A stretch of 64,000 nt of DNA from the NCBI GenBank assembly GCA_964246745.1, contig CAXTRK010000003.1, forward strand, positions 62,001 to 126,000. Reading direction: 5' to 3'. The stretch is from Lichenicoccus sp964246745. GTDB lineage: Bacteria > Pseudomonadota > Alphaproteobacteria > Acetobacterales > Acetobacteraceae. The notes beneath the pieces are model-generated. The model worked only from the letters and a program-made list of their open reading frames with translations. It did not search any database and was not told where the DNA came from. Of the stretch, positions 24,915 through 34,067 are shown in pieces. A program made the position numbers and the translations under genes. Position 1 is the stretch's first letter, and the number at the start of each line of letters is the position of its first letter.

Positions 24915-25757
24915 TCAAGACTGTTTGATGAAGCGTTCGAATTCATCCGCATGCTCCGGATGCCAGCGGGACAGCGCCGGCCGGTTATGAATGATGTCGC
25001 CTGCGGCCCAGCGCATGCGTTGCTCATCAAGCGCGCGCGGGACGGCGTTGTCCGGACAGAGAATATAGAAGTCGCCGTGCTCGATCGACTGGAGCATGAA
25101 GTCGATCACCTGCTCGGCGGTCCAGGCGGCGTCAGGCTTTTCCTTGGCATCGGTCATGCCGGTGAAGGTGAAGCCCGGGATCAGCAGATGCGCGCTGAGC
25201 GCCCCGCCGGCCTGCCGCAACTCGTGCGCCAGCGACTCCGTGAACGCCTTTACCGCCGCCTTCGAGACATTGTAGGCGCTGTTGCCGGGCGGCAGCGTGA
25301 TGCCCTGCTTGGAGCCGGTGTTGATGATCAGACCGGGCTTTTTGCCCGCCAGCATCGCGCCCGCGAACGCCTGCACACCGTTGATCACCCCGAACAGGTT
25401 CACGTCGAGCAGCGCGCGCCAGCCATCCGGACGCTCCCAGGATCGTCCCGGGTTCGACCCGACCGCGGCATTGTTCATCAGCACCGAAACACCGCCCATA
25501 TGGTCATGGACGATGTCGCGGAGTGCCGTCATCTGGTCCGCATCCGAGACATCGGCGGCATGCGCGTGGATCAGCGCCTCCGGCCTTGCGCTGGCCCGAA
25601 CCTCGCGCTCAGCCCGATCGAGTGCGTCCCCCGGCAAGTCGCACAGCACGATGTTCAGTCCAAGGCTGGCAAGACGCCGGCAGCCAGCGAGACCGATGCC
25701 GCTGGCCGCACCGGTGATCACCGCCGTGTTGCCAGGAAGCAAGGCAGGGTGCTGCAT
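24915..25757 (-). CDS. SDR family NAD(P)-dependent oxidoreductase
   Basis: This is a classical short-chain dehydrogenase/reductase of 280 residues. It has the cofactor motif TGAASGIG, NNAAVG, a catalytic Ser in INTGSKQG and the YNVSK active site. The C-terminal extension (DNAVPRALDEQRMRWAAGD) is longer than usual for the classical type. It is the last gene of the sugar-acid ABC operon, 19 bp after another SDR, with a good AAGGAG ribosome binding site. The substrate is unknown; a hydroxyl of a sugar acid or lactone is inferred from context. Confidence 0.85.
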   Translation of the reverse strand: MQHPALLPGNTAVITGAASGIGLAGCRRLASLGLNIVLCDLPGDALDRAEREVRASARPEALIHAHAADVSDADQMTALRDIVHDHMGGVSVLMNNAAVGSNPGRSWERPDGWRALLDVNLFGVINGVQAFAGAMLAGKKPGLIINTGSKQGITLPPGNSAYNVSKAAVKAFTESLAHELRQAGGALSAHLLIPGFTFTGMTDAKEKPDAAWTAEQVIDFMLQSIEHGDFYILCPDNAVPRALDEQRMRWAAGDIIHNRPALSRWHPEHADEFERFIKQS

Positions 25758-25776
25758 CGTCTGTCGCTCCTTTGGA

Positions 25777-26538
25777 TCAGCCGCGGCCGACGAACGGCAT
25801 TGCCGTCGCCATCACGGTCAGGGTCTGGATGTTGGTGTCGAGTGGCAGAGAGGCCATGAACAGGACGGTGCGGGCGACGTCGTCCACATGCATCACCGGC
25901 TCCGGGGCAAGCTCGCCGTTCGCCTGCGGCACGCCGGAGGTCATCTGCGAGGCCATCGAGGTCAGCGCATTGCCGATGTCGATCTGCCCGCAGGCGATGT
26001 CGAACTTGCGTCCGTCGAGGGACAAGGATTTTGTGAGCCCGGTTATGGCGTGCTTCGTCGCCGTGTACGCAATCGAGTTCGGTCGTGGCGCATGTGCCGA
26101 GATCGAACCGTTGTTGATGATGCGTCCGCCTTGCGGCTGCTGATGGCGCATCATGCGGAACGCGCCTTGCGCGCACAGGAACGAACCGGTCAGGTTGATC
26201 GAGACCACCTTCGACCATTGCTCGTAGCTCAGGGTATCGGGCGATCCGGACGCATTGGCGCCGGCGTTGTTGAACAGCAGATCGAGGCGGCCGAATCGCT
26301 CCTGAACGGCAGCAAACAGCCCGTCCATCGAGGCGGGGTCAGAAACATCCGCCGGGTGGATCAGCGTGTTGCGCTTTTCTTCGCCCGCGAGACCCGCGGT
26401 TTCCTCCAACGTGTCGCGTTTGCGTCCGACCAGTGTCACCGACCAGCCGCCGCCAAGCAGCGCGAGCGTCACCGCGCGTCCGATGCCGCTGCCGGCGCCC
26501 GTGACCAGCGCAATGCGGCGATGATCAGCCTCAGCCAT
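25777..26538 (-). CDS. SDR family NAD(P)-dependent oxidoreductase
   Basis: This is a 253-residue classical SDR with TGAGSGIGRA for the cofactor, NNAGAN, the catalytic Ser in NNGSISAH and YTATK at the active site. The ATG has an AAGGAG ribosome binding site. It lies 50 bp downstream of the SMP-30 gene and 19 bp upstream of a second SDR, so both probably act on the substrate of the same operon. It differs clearly from the neighbouring SDR and is not a recent duplicate. Confidence 0.85.
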   Translation of the reverse strand: MAEADHRRIALVTGAGSGIGRAVTLALLGGGWSVTLVGRKRDTLEETAGLAGEEKRNTLIHPADVSDPASMDGLFAAVQERFGRLDLLFNNAGANASGSPDTLSYEQWSKVVSINLTGSFLCAQGAFRMMRHQQPQGGRIINNGSISAHAPRPNSIAYTATKHAITGLTKSLSLDGRKFDIACGQIDIGNALTSMASQMTSGVPQANGELAPEPVMHVDDVARTVLFMASLPLDTNIQTLTVMATAMPFVGRG

Positions 26539-26588
26539 TCGCTTCTCCTTGCCCTGATCGACGATAGCACAGGGTGCGTGGATGCCCG

Positions 26589-27497
26589 CTACGGAGGAGG
26601 CGCGCCACGGCGGTTCACATAGACCGCATAAACCGAGCCGGTCGCGCAGATGAACAGCCGGCTGCGATGACGGCCGCCGAAGGTGATGTTCGACACTGCC
26701 TCAGGCACGCGTATCTTGCCGAGCAGCTCGCCTTCGGCGCTCACGCAATGCACGCCGTCGCCGGCGCTGGTCCAGACATTGCCGTCCTCGTCGCAGCGGA
26801 ACCCGTCGGCGGCGCCGATTTCGGGCGCGTAGAATGGGCGTTCGTTGCCGAGCTGACCGCGGGCGGCGTCCCTCACATCGAAGACGCGTATCTCGCGTTT
26901 CGCGCAGTCCTCTCCCATGCGTCCGGTCTCCGCGATATAGATCAGGCTTTCGTCCGGCGAGAAGCATAGCCCGTTCGGGCAATCAAACGCGTCGCTGACG
27001 ACGGCAAGCTTTTTCGTGCGCGCATCGAGGCGATAGACGTGGCAGGGCAGTTCCTCTTCGGCGCGCTCGCCCTCGTAATCCATTGCAATGCCGTAATGCG
27101 GATCGGTGAACCAGATCGAGCCGTCTGATTTCACCACCACGTCGTTCGGAGAGTTCAGCCGCTGGCCCTGGAACTTGTTCGCGAGCACGGTGATGCGTCC
27201 GTCATGCTCGGTGCGCACCACCGCGCGCGCCCCGTGCAGGCAGGAAATCAGCCGGCCCTGCTGGTCGCGTGTGCCGCCGTTGGCGAACTGGCTCGGTTGC
27301 CGATAGACGGAGACTCCGAGCCCCTCGATCCAGCGCAAGATCCGGTTGTTGGGAATGTCGCTGAACAGCAGGCAGCCGGCGTCGCCGAACCAGACCGGCC
27401 CCTCGGTCCAGCGGCACCCGTCCGCAATGCGCTCGAGCCGTGCGTTGAACAGGACATACCGGGAAAAGCGCTTGTCGATGATCTCGAAGTCATTCAT
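26589..27497 (-). CDS. SMP-30/gluconolactonase family protein
   Basis: This is a six-bladed beta-propeller metal-dependent lactonase of 302 residues. Family metal-site motifs are visible: WTEGPVWFGD, NSPNDVVVKSDGSIWFTDP, CPNGLCFSPDE and DGFRCDEDGNVWTS. No signal peptide is present, so it acts in the cytoplasm, probably opening an aldonolactone after uptake or oxidation. It overlaps the end of the binding-protein gene by 4 bp, which ties it to the ABC transporter. Confidence 0.87.
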   Translation of the reverse strand: MNDFEIIDKRFSRYVLFNARLERIADGCRWTEGPVWFGDAGCLLFSDIPNNRILRWIEGLGVSVYRQPSQFANGGTRDQQGRLISCLHGARAVVRTEHDGRITVLANKFQGQRLNSPNDVVVKSDGSIWFTDPHYGIAMDYEGERAEEELPCHVYRLDARTKKLAVVSDAFDCPNGLCFSPDESLIYIAETGRMGEDCAKREIRVFDVRDAARGQLGNERPFYAPEIGAADGFRCDEDGNVWTSAGDGVHCVSAEGELLGKIRVPEAVSNITFGGRHRSRLFICATGSVYAVYVNRRGAPPP

Positions 27498-28594
27498 TTG
27501 CCCCAGATCCTCGCATAGATGTCGCGATAGCCATTGTCCGGGTCGTAGAGATCCTGCTTGCCGCCATCGAGATTGACATTTTTCGCCGTGACCAGATGCA
27601 CGGGTGCGACGTAGCCGGAAGCCGGCTGTCCGGCGAAGCCGCGGTTAAGCTCGTCGATCACCTCCCAGCCTTGCAGCAGCAGCGGCTCCGGCACTGTCGC
27701 CGCCTGATATTGGGCAGCGCGTATGCGTTCGTAGGCGGACTTGCTGCCATCGCCGGCACTGATGTTGATCGGCGGGCCGGCCGGGTTGTCGCCGGCGGAG
27801 ATCAGCGGCGGTCCGATGAAGTCGTAGTAGAGATCGTTGATGGCGAGAGAGGCGGTCCATTTCTTGCCGAATCGCTCGATCAGCGAGGTGGTGAGCTGCG
27901 GCATCCGGGTCGAGGTGTCGGCGAGCGGCGTGTCCTCGAAGGCAAGCACGGTGCAGCCGGGGCATTTCCTGATCTGGCCCTGCATCATCTTCGCCTTGGC
28001 GAGCGCGATCGCGTACGAGCTGTCGGTGAAGATCACCACGCCGGCATGGCCGTCGGTTTGCGCGATGGCATAGTCGGCCGCCACCTCGGCGACCTTGGCG
28101 CTGCTGCTGGTGACGTTGGAGATGATGCCGTATTGCGGCATCGGGCCTGGCGTGGGGGCGCCGTGCCAGGCCGCGATCTTGATGCCCTGCGCTTGTGCCT
28201 GCTTGATGATGGCGGCGTTCTGGACGATGTCGAAGCCGCCGATGACGACGGCGTCCGGCTTGAGCGCGATCGCCTGGGACAGCGCCGACTGGATGCCGGA
28301 AACGCTGCCCTGGCCATCGAGGACGCGTATCTTCCAGCCGATCTTTCGTCCGGCCTGCTGGACGCCTTCGCCGGCTTCCTGGATGCCGCCGTTGCGCATG
28401 TCGGCCGCCACATAGACGACCGTCTTGCCGGCGACGGCCTTGGGGCCGGTGGTCGGGCCATCCCATTTCGAGGAAGGCGCGGTGGCGGCGGCGACCACGG
28501 CGCGCGCCTGGGCAAGCGTGTCTTGCGCATGCGCGGCGGATGTGGCGGCGAGCATGGCTGCCACCAGGGCAGGGCTACTGAGCGGAGTTTTCAT
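27494..28594 (-). CDS. Sugar ABC transporter substrate-binding protein
   Basis: This is a periplasmic binding protein of 366 residues, of the ribose/galactose-type (Periplas_BP_4) fold. The N-terminus is a Sec signal peptide (MKTPLSSPALVAAMLAATSA then AHA-Q). Fold segments include KTVVYVAADMRNGGIQEAGEGV, LKPDAVVIGGFD and AINDLYYDF. The start at 28594 is the one that gives the signal peptide; the much longer open frame upstream is a shadow of the permease. It overlaps the permease and lactonase genes by 4 bp each. Confidence 0.88.
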   Translation of the reverse strand: MKTPLSSPALVAAMLAATSAAHAQDTLAQARAVVAAATAPSSKWDGPTTGPKAVAGKTVVYVAADMRNGGIQEAGEGVQQAGRKIGWKIRVLDGQGSVSGIQSALSQAIALKPDAVVIGGFDIVQNAAIIKQAQAQGIKIAAWHGAPTPGPMPQYGIISNVTSSSAKVAEVAADYAIAQTDGHAGVVIFTDSSYAIALAKAKMMQGQIRKCPGCTVLAFEDTPLADTSTRMPQLTTSLIERFGKKWTASLAINDLYYDFIGPPLISAGDNPAGPPINISAGDGSKSAYERIRAAQYQAATVPEPLLLQGWEVIDELNRGFAGQPASGYVAPVHLVTAKNVNLDGGKQDLYDPDNGYRDIYARIWGK

Positions 28595-29646
28595 GGCGTT
28601 TCCCGTGGCGATGGTGGTTTTGGCGGGCTGAGACGAGACTGCGCGCGCCTGCGTCCGGTCCAGCCGGCGAGGCCGATGGCGATCAGCAAGGTCGCGCCAT
28701 TGAAGGCGGGCTCGACCCAGAAGGCGCCGCCGAGCTGCTCTATCCCGGAGATGCCGATGGCCAGGATCACGATCCCGATGACCGTGCCCCAGATATTGAC
28801 GCGTCCCGGATTGATCGTGGTCGAGCCGAGAAACGCGCCGACCAGGGCAGGCAGCAGGAATTCGAGTCCGACGCTGGCCTGCCCGACACGCAGCCTTGCG
28901 GCCAGCACCACCCCGGCCAGAGCGGTGATGAAGCCCGAGGTCATGAAGGCCAGCATGACGTAGCGTCGGGTCGGGATGCCGTTCAGCTCGGCGGCGCGCG
29001 GATTGGCGCCGATCGCGTAGAAGTAGCGGCCGAGCGGCGTATAGATCGAGACGACCCAGAGCAGCAAAGCCAGGCCAAGCACATAGAAGGCCGGGATCGG
29101 AATGTCGAACAGGCTCGCCGCATCGATTGCGAAGAAGCCTGGGGACAACTGCCCGATGACCTGCTGACCGCCGGTCCACCACAGCGCCACCGCATAGATC
29201 ACCGTGCCGGTGCCCAACGTGGCAATAAAGCTGTCGATCTGCGCCACCTCGACCAGCAGGCCGTTGAGCAGGCCGAACACCACGCCCATGGCGAGCACGA
29301 TCAGCACCGCCAGCGGCCAGGGCACGCCCGCGATCTGCAGCGAGATCACCAGGATGTGCCAGAGCACGACGCCGTAGCCGACGGTGAGATCGATCTTGCC
29401 GGTCATCATCGGCACCGTGGCGGCAAGCGAGAGCATCGCCACGACGGACTTGGAGCCAAGGATCGAGCGCATGTTGAGCAGCGTGGGGAAGGTGTCCGGC
29501 AGCAGCAGCGAGAACAGCGCTGCCAGCAGCACGGTCAGCACCACCAGGCCATAGACCGGCAGCAGCACGGCGATGCGCCGTCCGATCGGAACCCCGGCGA
29601 GCGCGCCTGGAGCCGGCTCCAGCGCCGTCGACTTCAGCATGTTCAT
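28591..29646 (-). CDS. Sugar ABC transporter permease
   Basis: This is a BPD_transp_2 (RbsC/XylH-like) permease of 351 residues with about ten membrane helices. Family features include GKIDLTVGYGVVLW, FIATLGTGTVIYAVALWWTGG, YAIGANPRAAELNGI and the C-terminal VGAFLGSTTINPGRVNIWGT. It works as a homodimer with the ATPase next to it. The start at 29646 was chosen because it gives the short hydrophilic N-terminus typical of the family and a 4-bp overlap with the ATPase gene. Confidence 0.9.
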   Translation of the reverse strand: MNMLKSTALEPAPGALAGVPIGRRIAVLLPVYGLVVLTVLLAALFSLLLPDTFPTLLNMRSILGSKSVVAMLSLAATVPMMTGKIDLTVGYGVVLWHILVISLQIAGVPWPLAVLIVLAMGVVFGLLNGLLVEVAQIDSFIATLGTGTVIYAVALWWTGGQQVIGQLSPGFFAIDAASLFDIPIPAFYVLGLALLLWVVSIYTPLGRYFYAIGANPRAAELNGIPTRRYVMLAFMTSGFITALAGVVLAARLRVGQASVGLEFLLPALVGAFLGSTTINPGRVNIWGTVIGIVILAIGISGIEQLGGAFWVEPAFNGATLLIAIGLAGWTGRRRAQSRLSPPKPPSPRETP

Positions 29647-31166
29647 GGCTGGTCCTGGTGCCCACCGGCGGAAGCGGCGGCGAGCAGATTTTGCACCGAG
29701 AGCGCGTGCCCTCCGATCTCCGCCACCACGCTGCCCTGGCTGAACACCAGCGCACGATGGCAGATCTTGGCGACTTCCTCGAAATCCGTCGCCACCACGA
29801 TCACCGCAAGGCCGCCTTGCAAGGCGGTGCGCAGCAGCGCGTAGATCTCCGCCTTGGCGCCGACATCGACGCCGGCGGTGGGCTCCTCGAGGATCAGCAG
29901 CCGTGTGGCAAGACCGAACCAGCGCGCGAGCACCACCTTCTGCTGGTTGCCTCCCGAGAGTGTCTCCACCGGGATGCGGGGATCGTTCGGACGCAGGCTC
30001 ATCGCCGCACCCGCTGCGATGCAGTCGGCATGCTCCCGTGCTGGCGCGCGCAGGCTGAGTGCCGCGTGGCCGCGCGCGCCGGGATTGATGAACAGGTTCT
30101 CGCACACGGAAAGCGGCATGCCGAGGCTCTCCGCCACGCGCTCTCCGGCGACCAGCCCGACGCCCAGGCGCATCGCCGCCGCCGGTGTCGACGGACGGTA
30201 TGGCTCGCCGTCGAGCGACACGCGGCCCTGCTCCATCCCGCCGCAGCCGAACAAGGCGCGGCCGATCCGATCCTGACCGGCGCCGCGCAGCCCGACCAGG
30301 CCAACCATTTCGCCCTGACGCAGGGTCAGGCTGACCGGCCCCGCATCGCCCACGACCAGACGGTCCAGCACCAGGCGTGCCGCCGTGCCTGCTTCGGCGG
30401 GCGGGATGAACACCTGCTCGGAAGGACGCCCCACGATCATGACGACCAGATCGGACGGGCTGGTTTCCAGCACCCGCTTCACTCCGACGAGGCGGCCGTC
30501 GCGCAGCACCGCGACCCGGTCCGCCACCTGGAACACCTCATCGAGCCGGTGCGAGACATAGATCATGCCGATGCCGGTCTGGCGCAGGTCGCGCAGCACG
30601 CGAAGCAGCCGCTCGACCTCGTCAGCGGGAAGGCTGGCGGTCGGCTCGTCCAGCACCAGCACTTCCGCGCGCGCCGCGAGCGCCCGGCCGATCGCCACCA
30701 AAGAGCGCTCGGTGCGGGTCAGATGCATGATGCGCGCGTCGGCATTGATGTCCGCACTCATGGTTTGCAGCACCGACAGCGCCTGCTGGCGCGACTGCTT
30801 CCATGAGATCAGGCCGCGTGCTCGCTTGTAGCCGACGCCCAGCGCGATGTTCTCGGCGACCGTCATCCAGTCGATCAGACCAAGATCCTGGTGGATGAAG
30901 GCGACCGATTGGCGTTCCCCGCGCCTCGCGCGCAGGTGTCGGTACGGCTCGCCGCGGAACAGGATGCGGCCGGAATCGGGCGTGTGGATGCCGGCCAACG
31001 CCTTGATCAAGGTGGATTTGCCGGCGCCGTTCTCGCCGAGCAGAGCCAGGATCTCGCCTTCTTGCAGCGCGAGCGACACCGCATCAACGGCCAGCGTGCC
31101 GCCGAAGCGCTTGGTGACGTTGTCAAATTCAAGCAAGGCTGGGTCGAATTCAAGCAGGGGCGCCAT
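29643..31166 (-). CDS. Sugar ABC transporter ATP-binding protein (tandem NBD)
   Basis: This is an RbsA/XylG-like ATPase of 507 residues with two nucleotide-binding domains. The first has Walker A GENGAGKST, Walker B VLVLDEPTASL and a divergent signature (LTRTERSLVAIGRAL). The second has the family's degenerate Walker A (GLRGAGQDR, no Lys) and a canonical LSGGNQQKVVLARW signature with LLILEEPTAGVD. This is the normal asymmetry of sugar ABC ATPases. It is 16 bp after the idonate dehydrogenase gene. Confidence 0.92.
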   Translation of the reverse strand: MAPLLEFDPALLEFDNVTKRFGGTLAVDAVSLALQEGEILALLGENGAGKSTLIKALAGIHTPDSGRILFRGEPYRHLRARRGERQSVAFIHQDLGLIDWMTVAENIALGVGYKRARGLISWKQSRQQALSVLQTMSADINADARIMHLTRTERSLVAIGRALAARAEVLVLDEPTASLPADEVERLLRVLRDLRQTGIGMIYVSHRLDEVFQVADRVAVLRDGRLVGVKRVLETSPSDLVVMIVGRPSEQVFIPPAEAGTAARLVLDRLVVGDAGPVSLTLRQGEMVGLVGLRGAGQDRIGRALFGCGGMEQGRVSLDGEPYRPSTPAAAMRLGVGLVAGERVAESLGMPLSVCENLFINPGARGHAALSLRAPAREHADCIAAGAAMSLRPNDPRIPVETLSGGNQQKVVLARWFGLATRLLILEEPTAGVDVGAKAEIYALLRTALQGGLAVIVVATDFEEVAKICHRALVFSQGSVVAEIGGHALSVQNLLAAASAGGHQDQP

Positions 31167-31182
31167 CAGGGCGGGCTCCGTC

Positions 31183-32220
31183 TCAGCCGATCTCCAGATG
31201 CACCTTGATTGCGCGCGTGCGGTCGCCGGCGAGCGCCATGGCTTCCTCGGCACGAGCGAGCGGCAGGCTTGCGGACAGGATCGGCGCGATATCGATCCGG
31301 CCGGAGGCGAGGGCCGCCACGGCGATGTCGAACTCTTCATGGAAGCGGAACGAGCCGATCAGGTCGATCTCACGGGACATCAGCAGATTGACAGGCAGCG
31401 CCACTTCCCCGGGCGGCAGCATGCCGAGCTGGACGATGCGTCCGCCCGGACGCATCAGCGCCGGCAGTGCGGCAACCGAGGCGGCGGCTCCGGTTGCCTC
31501 GATGGCACACGCGAAGCCGCCTCGTTCGATGCCGAGCCGGGCGAGGTGATCCGGATCGGACCGGACGCAGCAGGTATCCGTCGCTCCCATGGCGCGGGCA
31601 ATCCGCAGCGGCGCCTCGAACAGGTCGGTGAGGGTGACTGTCGCCGCTCCCGCGTGCAGGCTGGCGGCAAGACACAGCAGCCCGATCGGACCGGCGCCCG
31701 CGACCAGCACATGGCATCCGACCATCGAGCCGGCGCGACGCACCGCGTGCAGGGCGACGGCGAGCGGCTCGGCGCAGGCGGCGAGGCGATAGGGCATGGC
31801 CTGCGGCACCGGCACGCACTGGTCGGCGCGCACCACGACGGTCTCGCTGAATGCGCCCTGTACGTGCGGCATCACCGCGGCGCTGCCGAGGAAACGCATG
31901 GCCCGGCACAGATTGCCGCGTCCGGCGCGGCAGCAGTCGCAATGCAGGCAGGGCCGGCTTGGATTGATGGCGACGCGGGCGCCGACCGCGACCGTCGCTG
32001 GCGACGCGGTCTCGACGACCTCGCCCGCAACCTCGTGACCGAGCGCCAGCGGCTCGCGCAGCCGGAAATCGCCGACGCCGCCCTTGTTGAAATAGGAGAG
32101 ATCCGAGCCGCAGATGCCTCCGGCGGCGACCCGCACCCTGGCCTCGCCTGGCATGAGTGACGGTTCCGGACGCTCCTCGATACGCAGGTCGTGCGCGGCG
32201 TGCAGCACTGCAGCCAGCAT
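31183..32220 (-). CDS. idnD: L-idonate 5-dehydrogenase
   Basis: This is a zinc-dependent medium-chain alcohol dehydrogenase of 345 residues, likely oxidising L-idonate to 5-keto-D-gluconate with NAD(P). It has the catalytic Zn ligands in GGICGSDL and GHEVAG, the structural Zn Cys set in CLHCDCCRAGRGNLC, and the cofactor loop VAGAGPIGLL. The N-terminal stretch YFNKGGVGDFRLREPLALGHE is characteristic of idonate dehydrogenases. The ATG at 32220 has a strong GAGGAGG ribosome binding site. It heads the seven-gene minus-strand operon and is divergent from idnO. Confidence 0.82.
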   Translation of the reverse strand: MLAAVLHAAHDLRIEERPEPSLMPGEARVRVAAGGICGSDLSYFNKGGVGDFRLREPLALGHEVAGEVVETASPATVAVGARVAINPSRPCLHCDCCRAGRGNLCRAMRFLGSAAVMPHVQGAFSETVVVRADQCVPVPQAMPYRLAACAEPLAVALHAVRRAGSMVGCHVLVAGAGPIGLLCLAASLHAGAATVTLTDLFEAPLRIARAMGATDTCCVRSDPDHLARLGIERGGFACAIEATGAAASVAALPALMRPGGRIVQLGMLPPGEVALPVNLLMSREIDLIGSFRFHEEFDIAVAALASGRIDIAPILSASLPLARAEEAMALAGDRTRAIKVHLEIG

Positions 32221-32263
32221 GGCGTCCTCCTCCCGGCCCGGGCGGCTATTGCCTGCCGACATC

Positions 32264-32305
32264 TTGCCATGTGACCGAGGCGTTCGGTATGCCACTGTGC
32301 GGCAT
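32264..32305 (+). promoter_or_regulatory. Candidate idnO promoter with overlapping inverted repeat
   Basis: TTGCCA (32264-32269) and TATGCC (32288-32293) are 18 bp apart in the 119-bp gap between the divergent idnD and idnO. ATGCC and GGCAT arms (32289-32293 and 32301-32305) overlap the -10 and could bind a repressor. Both signals are weak. Confidence 0.25.
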
Positions 32306-32339
32306 CGTGAGGAAGCCCCTCCAGCGGGAAGATGAAGCG

Positions 32340-33113
32340 ATGGCGCCTGGTCTGTTCGATCTTACCGGCCGGCTGGCGCTGGTCACCGGGGCCAGCCAGG
32401 GGCTGGGGCTGGCGATCGCGCGCGGCCTTGCCGAGGCCGGAGCCAGGGTGGTGCTGAATGGCCGTGATCGTGGGCGGCTGGCCGCCGCCGCTGGCGTGCT
32501 CGGTCCATCGGCGGTCTCATCCCATGACGGGCTCGGAGCCTTCGACGTGACCGACCCGGGTGCGGTGGAGGAAGGTGTCGCGCGGATCGAAAGCGAGGTG
32601 GGCGCGATCGATATCCTGGTCAATAATGCCGGCATACAGCGGCGCATGCCGCTTGAGGCGTTTCCGGTCGAGACCTGGCGGGAGGTGATGCGCGCCAATC
32701 TCGACAGCGTGTTCTTTGTGGGTCAGGCCGTCGCCAGACGCATGATCCCCCGCGCGCGCGGCAAGATCATCAACATCGCCAGCCTGCAGAGCGAGGTCGG
32801 TCGGCCGACGATCGCGCCGTACACGGCGTCGAAGGGCGCGGTGAAGATGCTGACGCGCGGCATGTGCGCGGACTGGGCCAGACACGGGCTTCAGATCAAC
32901 GCGATCGGTCCCGGCTATTTCGAGACGGAGCTGAACCGGCCGTTGCGCGACGACCCGGCGTTCGACGCCTGGTTGCGCTCGCGCACCCCGGCGGGGCGTT
33001 GGGGTCGGGTCGAGGAACTGTCGGGAGCCGCGGTGTTTCTGGCCTCACGCGCGTCCGATTTCGTCAACGGCCAGGTGATCTACGTTGATGGCGGCGTGCT
33101 GTCCGTGCTCTAG
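32340..33113 (+). CDS. idnO: Gluconate 5-dehydrogenase (5-keto-D-gluconate reductase)
   Basis: This SDR of 257 residues resembles IdnO/Ga5DH, which interconverts 5-keto-D-gluconate and D-gluconate. It shows LFDLTGRLALVTGASQGLG, NNAGIQRR, the Ser in NIASLQSEVGRPTIAPYTASKG and the YTASK active site, followed by GPGYFETELN and a C-terminal VDGG. The ATG at 32340 places the family N-terminus (DLTGRLALVTG) correctly. It is divergent from idnD and 14 bp upstream of a GhrB-like reductase, so the two probably form one transcript. Confidence 0.83.
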   Translation: MAPGLFDLTGRLALVTGASQGLGLAIARGLAEAGARVVLNGRDRGRLAAAAGVLGPSAVSSHDGLGAFDVTDPGAVEEGVARIESEVGAIDILVNNAGIQRRMPLEAFPVETWREVMRANLDSVFFVGQAVARRMIPRARGKIINIASLQSEVGRPTIAPYTASKGAVKMLTRGMCADWARHGLQINAIGPGYFETELNRPLRDDPAFDAWLRSRTPAGRWGRVEELSGAAVFLASRASDFVNGQVIYVDGGVLSVL

Positions 33114-33127
33114 GAAGGAACTCCCTG

Positions 33128-34063
33128 TTGAAGACCAAGGTGCTGCAACTCTGCCCCATGCCGCCTCAGGTACAGGAGGTGCTCGACGAGCGCTACGCGA
33201 TGCTTCGTCTGCCGGAGCGATCCGAGCGGGATGCATGGCTCGATGCGCATGCGCCCGGCATTCGCGGCATCGTCACCGGCGGCCATCTGGGCGTGCGGAC
33301 GGCGATGGCGGCGCGGCTGCCCGATCTCGGCATCGTTGCGGTGTTCGGCGTCGGCTTCGACCGTATCGACCTGCCGGCGATGCAGGCCGCCGGCGTGCGC
33401 GTCACCAATACCCCCGACGTGCTCACCGATGACGTCGCCGATCTCGCCATCGCGCTGATGCTAAACGTCATGCGCAGGCTGCCGGCGGCGGAGCGGCATG
33501 TGCGGGACGGGCACTGGCCTGCCGGCAACGTGCCGCTCGCCCGACGCGCCTCGGGTCTTCGCTACGGCATCGTCGGTCTCGGCCGCATCGGACAAGGCAT
33601 TGCCGACCGGCTCGCCGGCTTCGGCGGCAGCATCGCCTATACCAGCCGCGCGCCGAAAGAGACCGTGCATGCCTTCCATGCCGACGTGCGCTCGCTTGCC
33701 GTGTCATCGGATGTGCTGTTCGTGGCGACGTCCGCGTCCGCCGACACCAACGGCCTGATTGATCGCGAGGTGCTGACGGCGCTGGGACCAAACGGAGTGC
33801 TGATCAACATCGCCCGCGGCTCCGTGGTCGACGAGGCGGCGTTGGTCGAGGCGCTCGTCGCGCACCGGCTGGGAGGCGCCGGCCTCGATGTTTTTGCCGA
33901 GGAGCCGAACGTCCCGGATGCGCTGCTGAGCCTGCCGCACGTAGCCCTCGCTCCCCATGCCGGCAGCGCCACGGTGGAGGCGCGCGCGGCGATGGGCAAC
34001 CTGGTGCTGGAGAATCTGGACGCCTTCTTCGCCAGGCGTCCATTGCCGACGGCGGTGGTGTAG
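33128..34063 (+). CDS. D-isomer-specific 2-hydroxyacid dehydrogenase (GhrB-like)
   Basis: This is a 311-residue NAD(P)-dependent reductase of glyoxylate, hydroxypyruvate or 2-ketogluconate type. Motifs are the Rossmann GLGRIGQG, the substrate Arg in NIARGSVVDE, the catalytic Glu in FAEEPNVP and His in LAPHAGSAT. It starts with TTG, supported by AAGGAAC seven bases upstream. In the context of idnO and idnD a 2-ketogluconate reductase role is the most attractive. It converges on the next operon with 4 bp between stops. Confidence 0.85.
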   Translation: MKTKVLQLCPMPPQVQEVLDERYAMLRLPERSERDAWLDAHAPGIRGIVTGGHLGVRTAMAARLPDLGIVAVFGVGFDRIDLPAMQAAGVRVTNTPDVLTDDVADLAIALMLNVMRRLPAAERHVRDGHWPAGNVPLARRASGLRYGIVGLGRIGQGIADRLAGFGGSIAYTSRAPKETVHAFHADVRSLAVSSDVLFVATSASADTNGLIDREVLTALGPNGVLINIARGSVVDEAALVEALVAHRLGGAGLDVFAEEPNVPDALLSLPHVALAPHAGSATVEARAAMGNLVLENLDAFFARRPLPTAVV

Positions 34064-34067
34064 GCCG

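Noticed and set aside
25440..25460. A GGTTCGACCC-like string resembling a tRNA T-loop.
   Set aside because: It lies within the SDR coding sequence and no acceptor stem or cloverleaf can be built around it.
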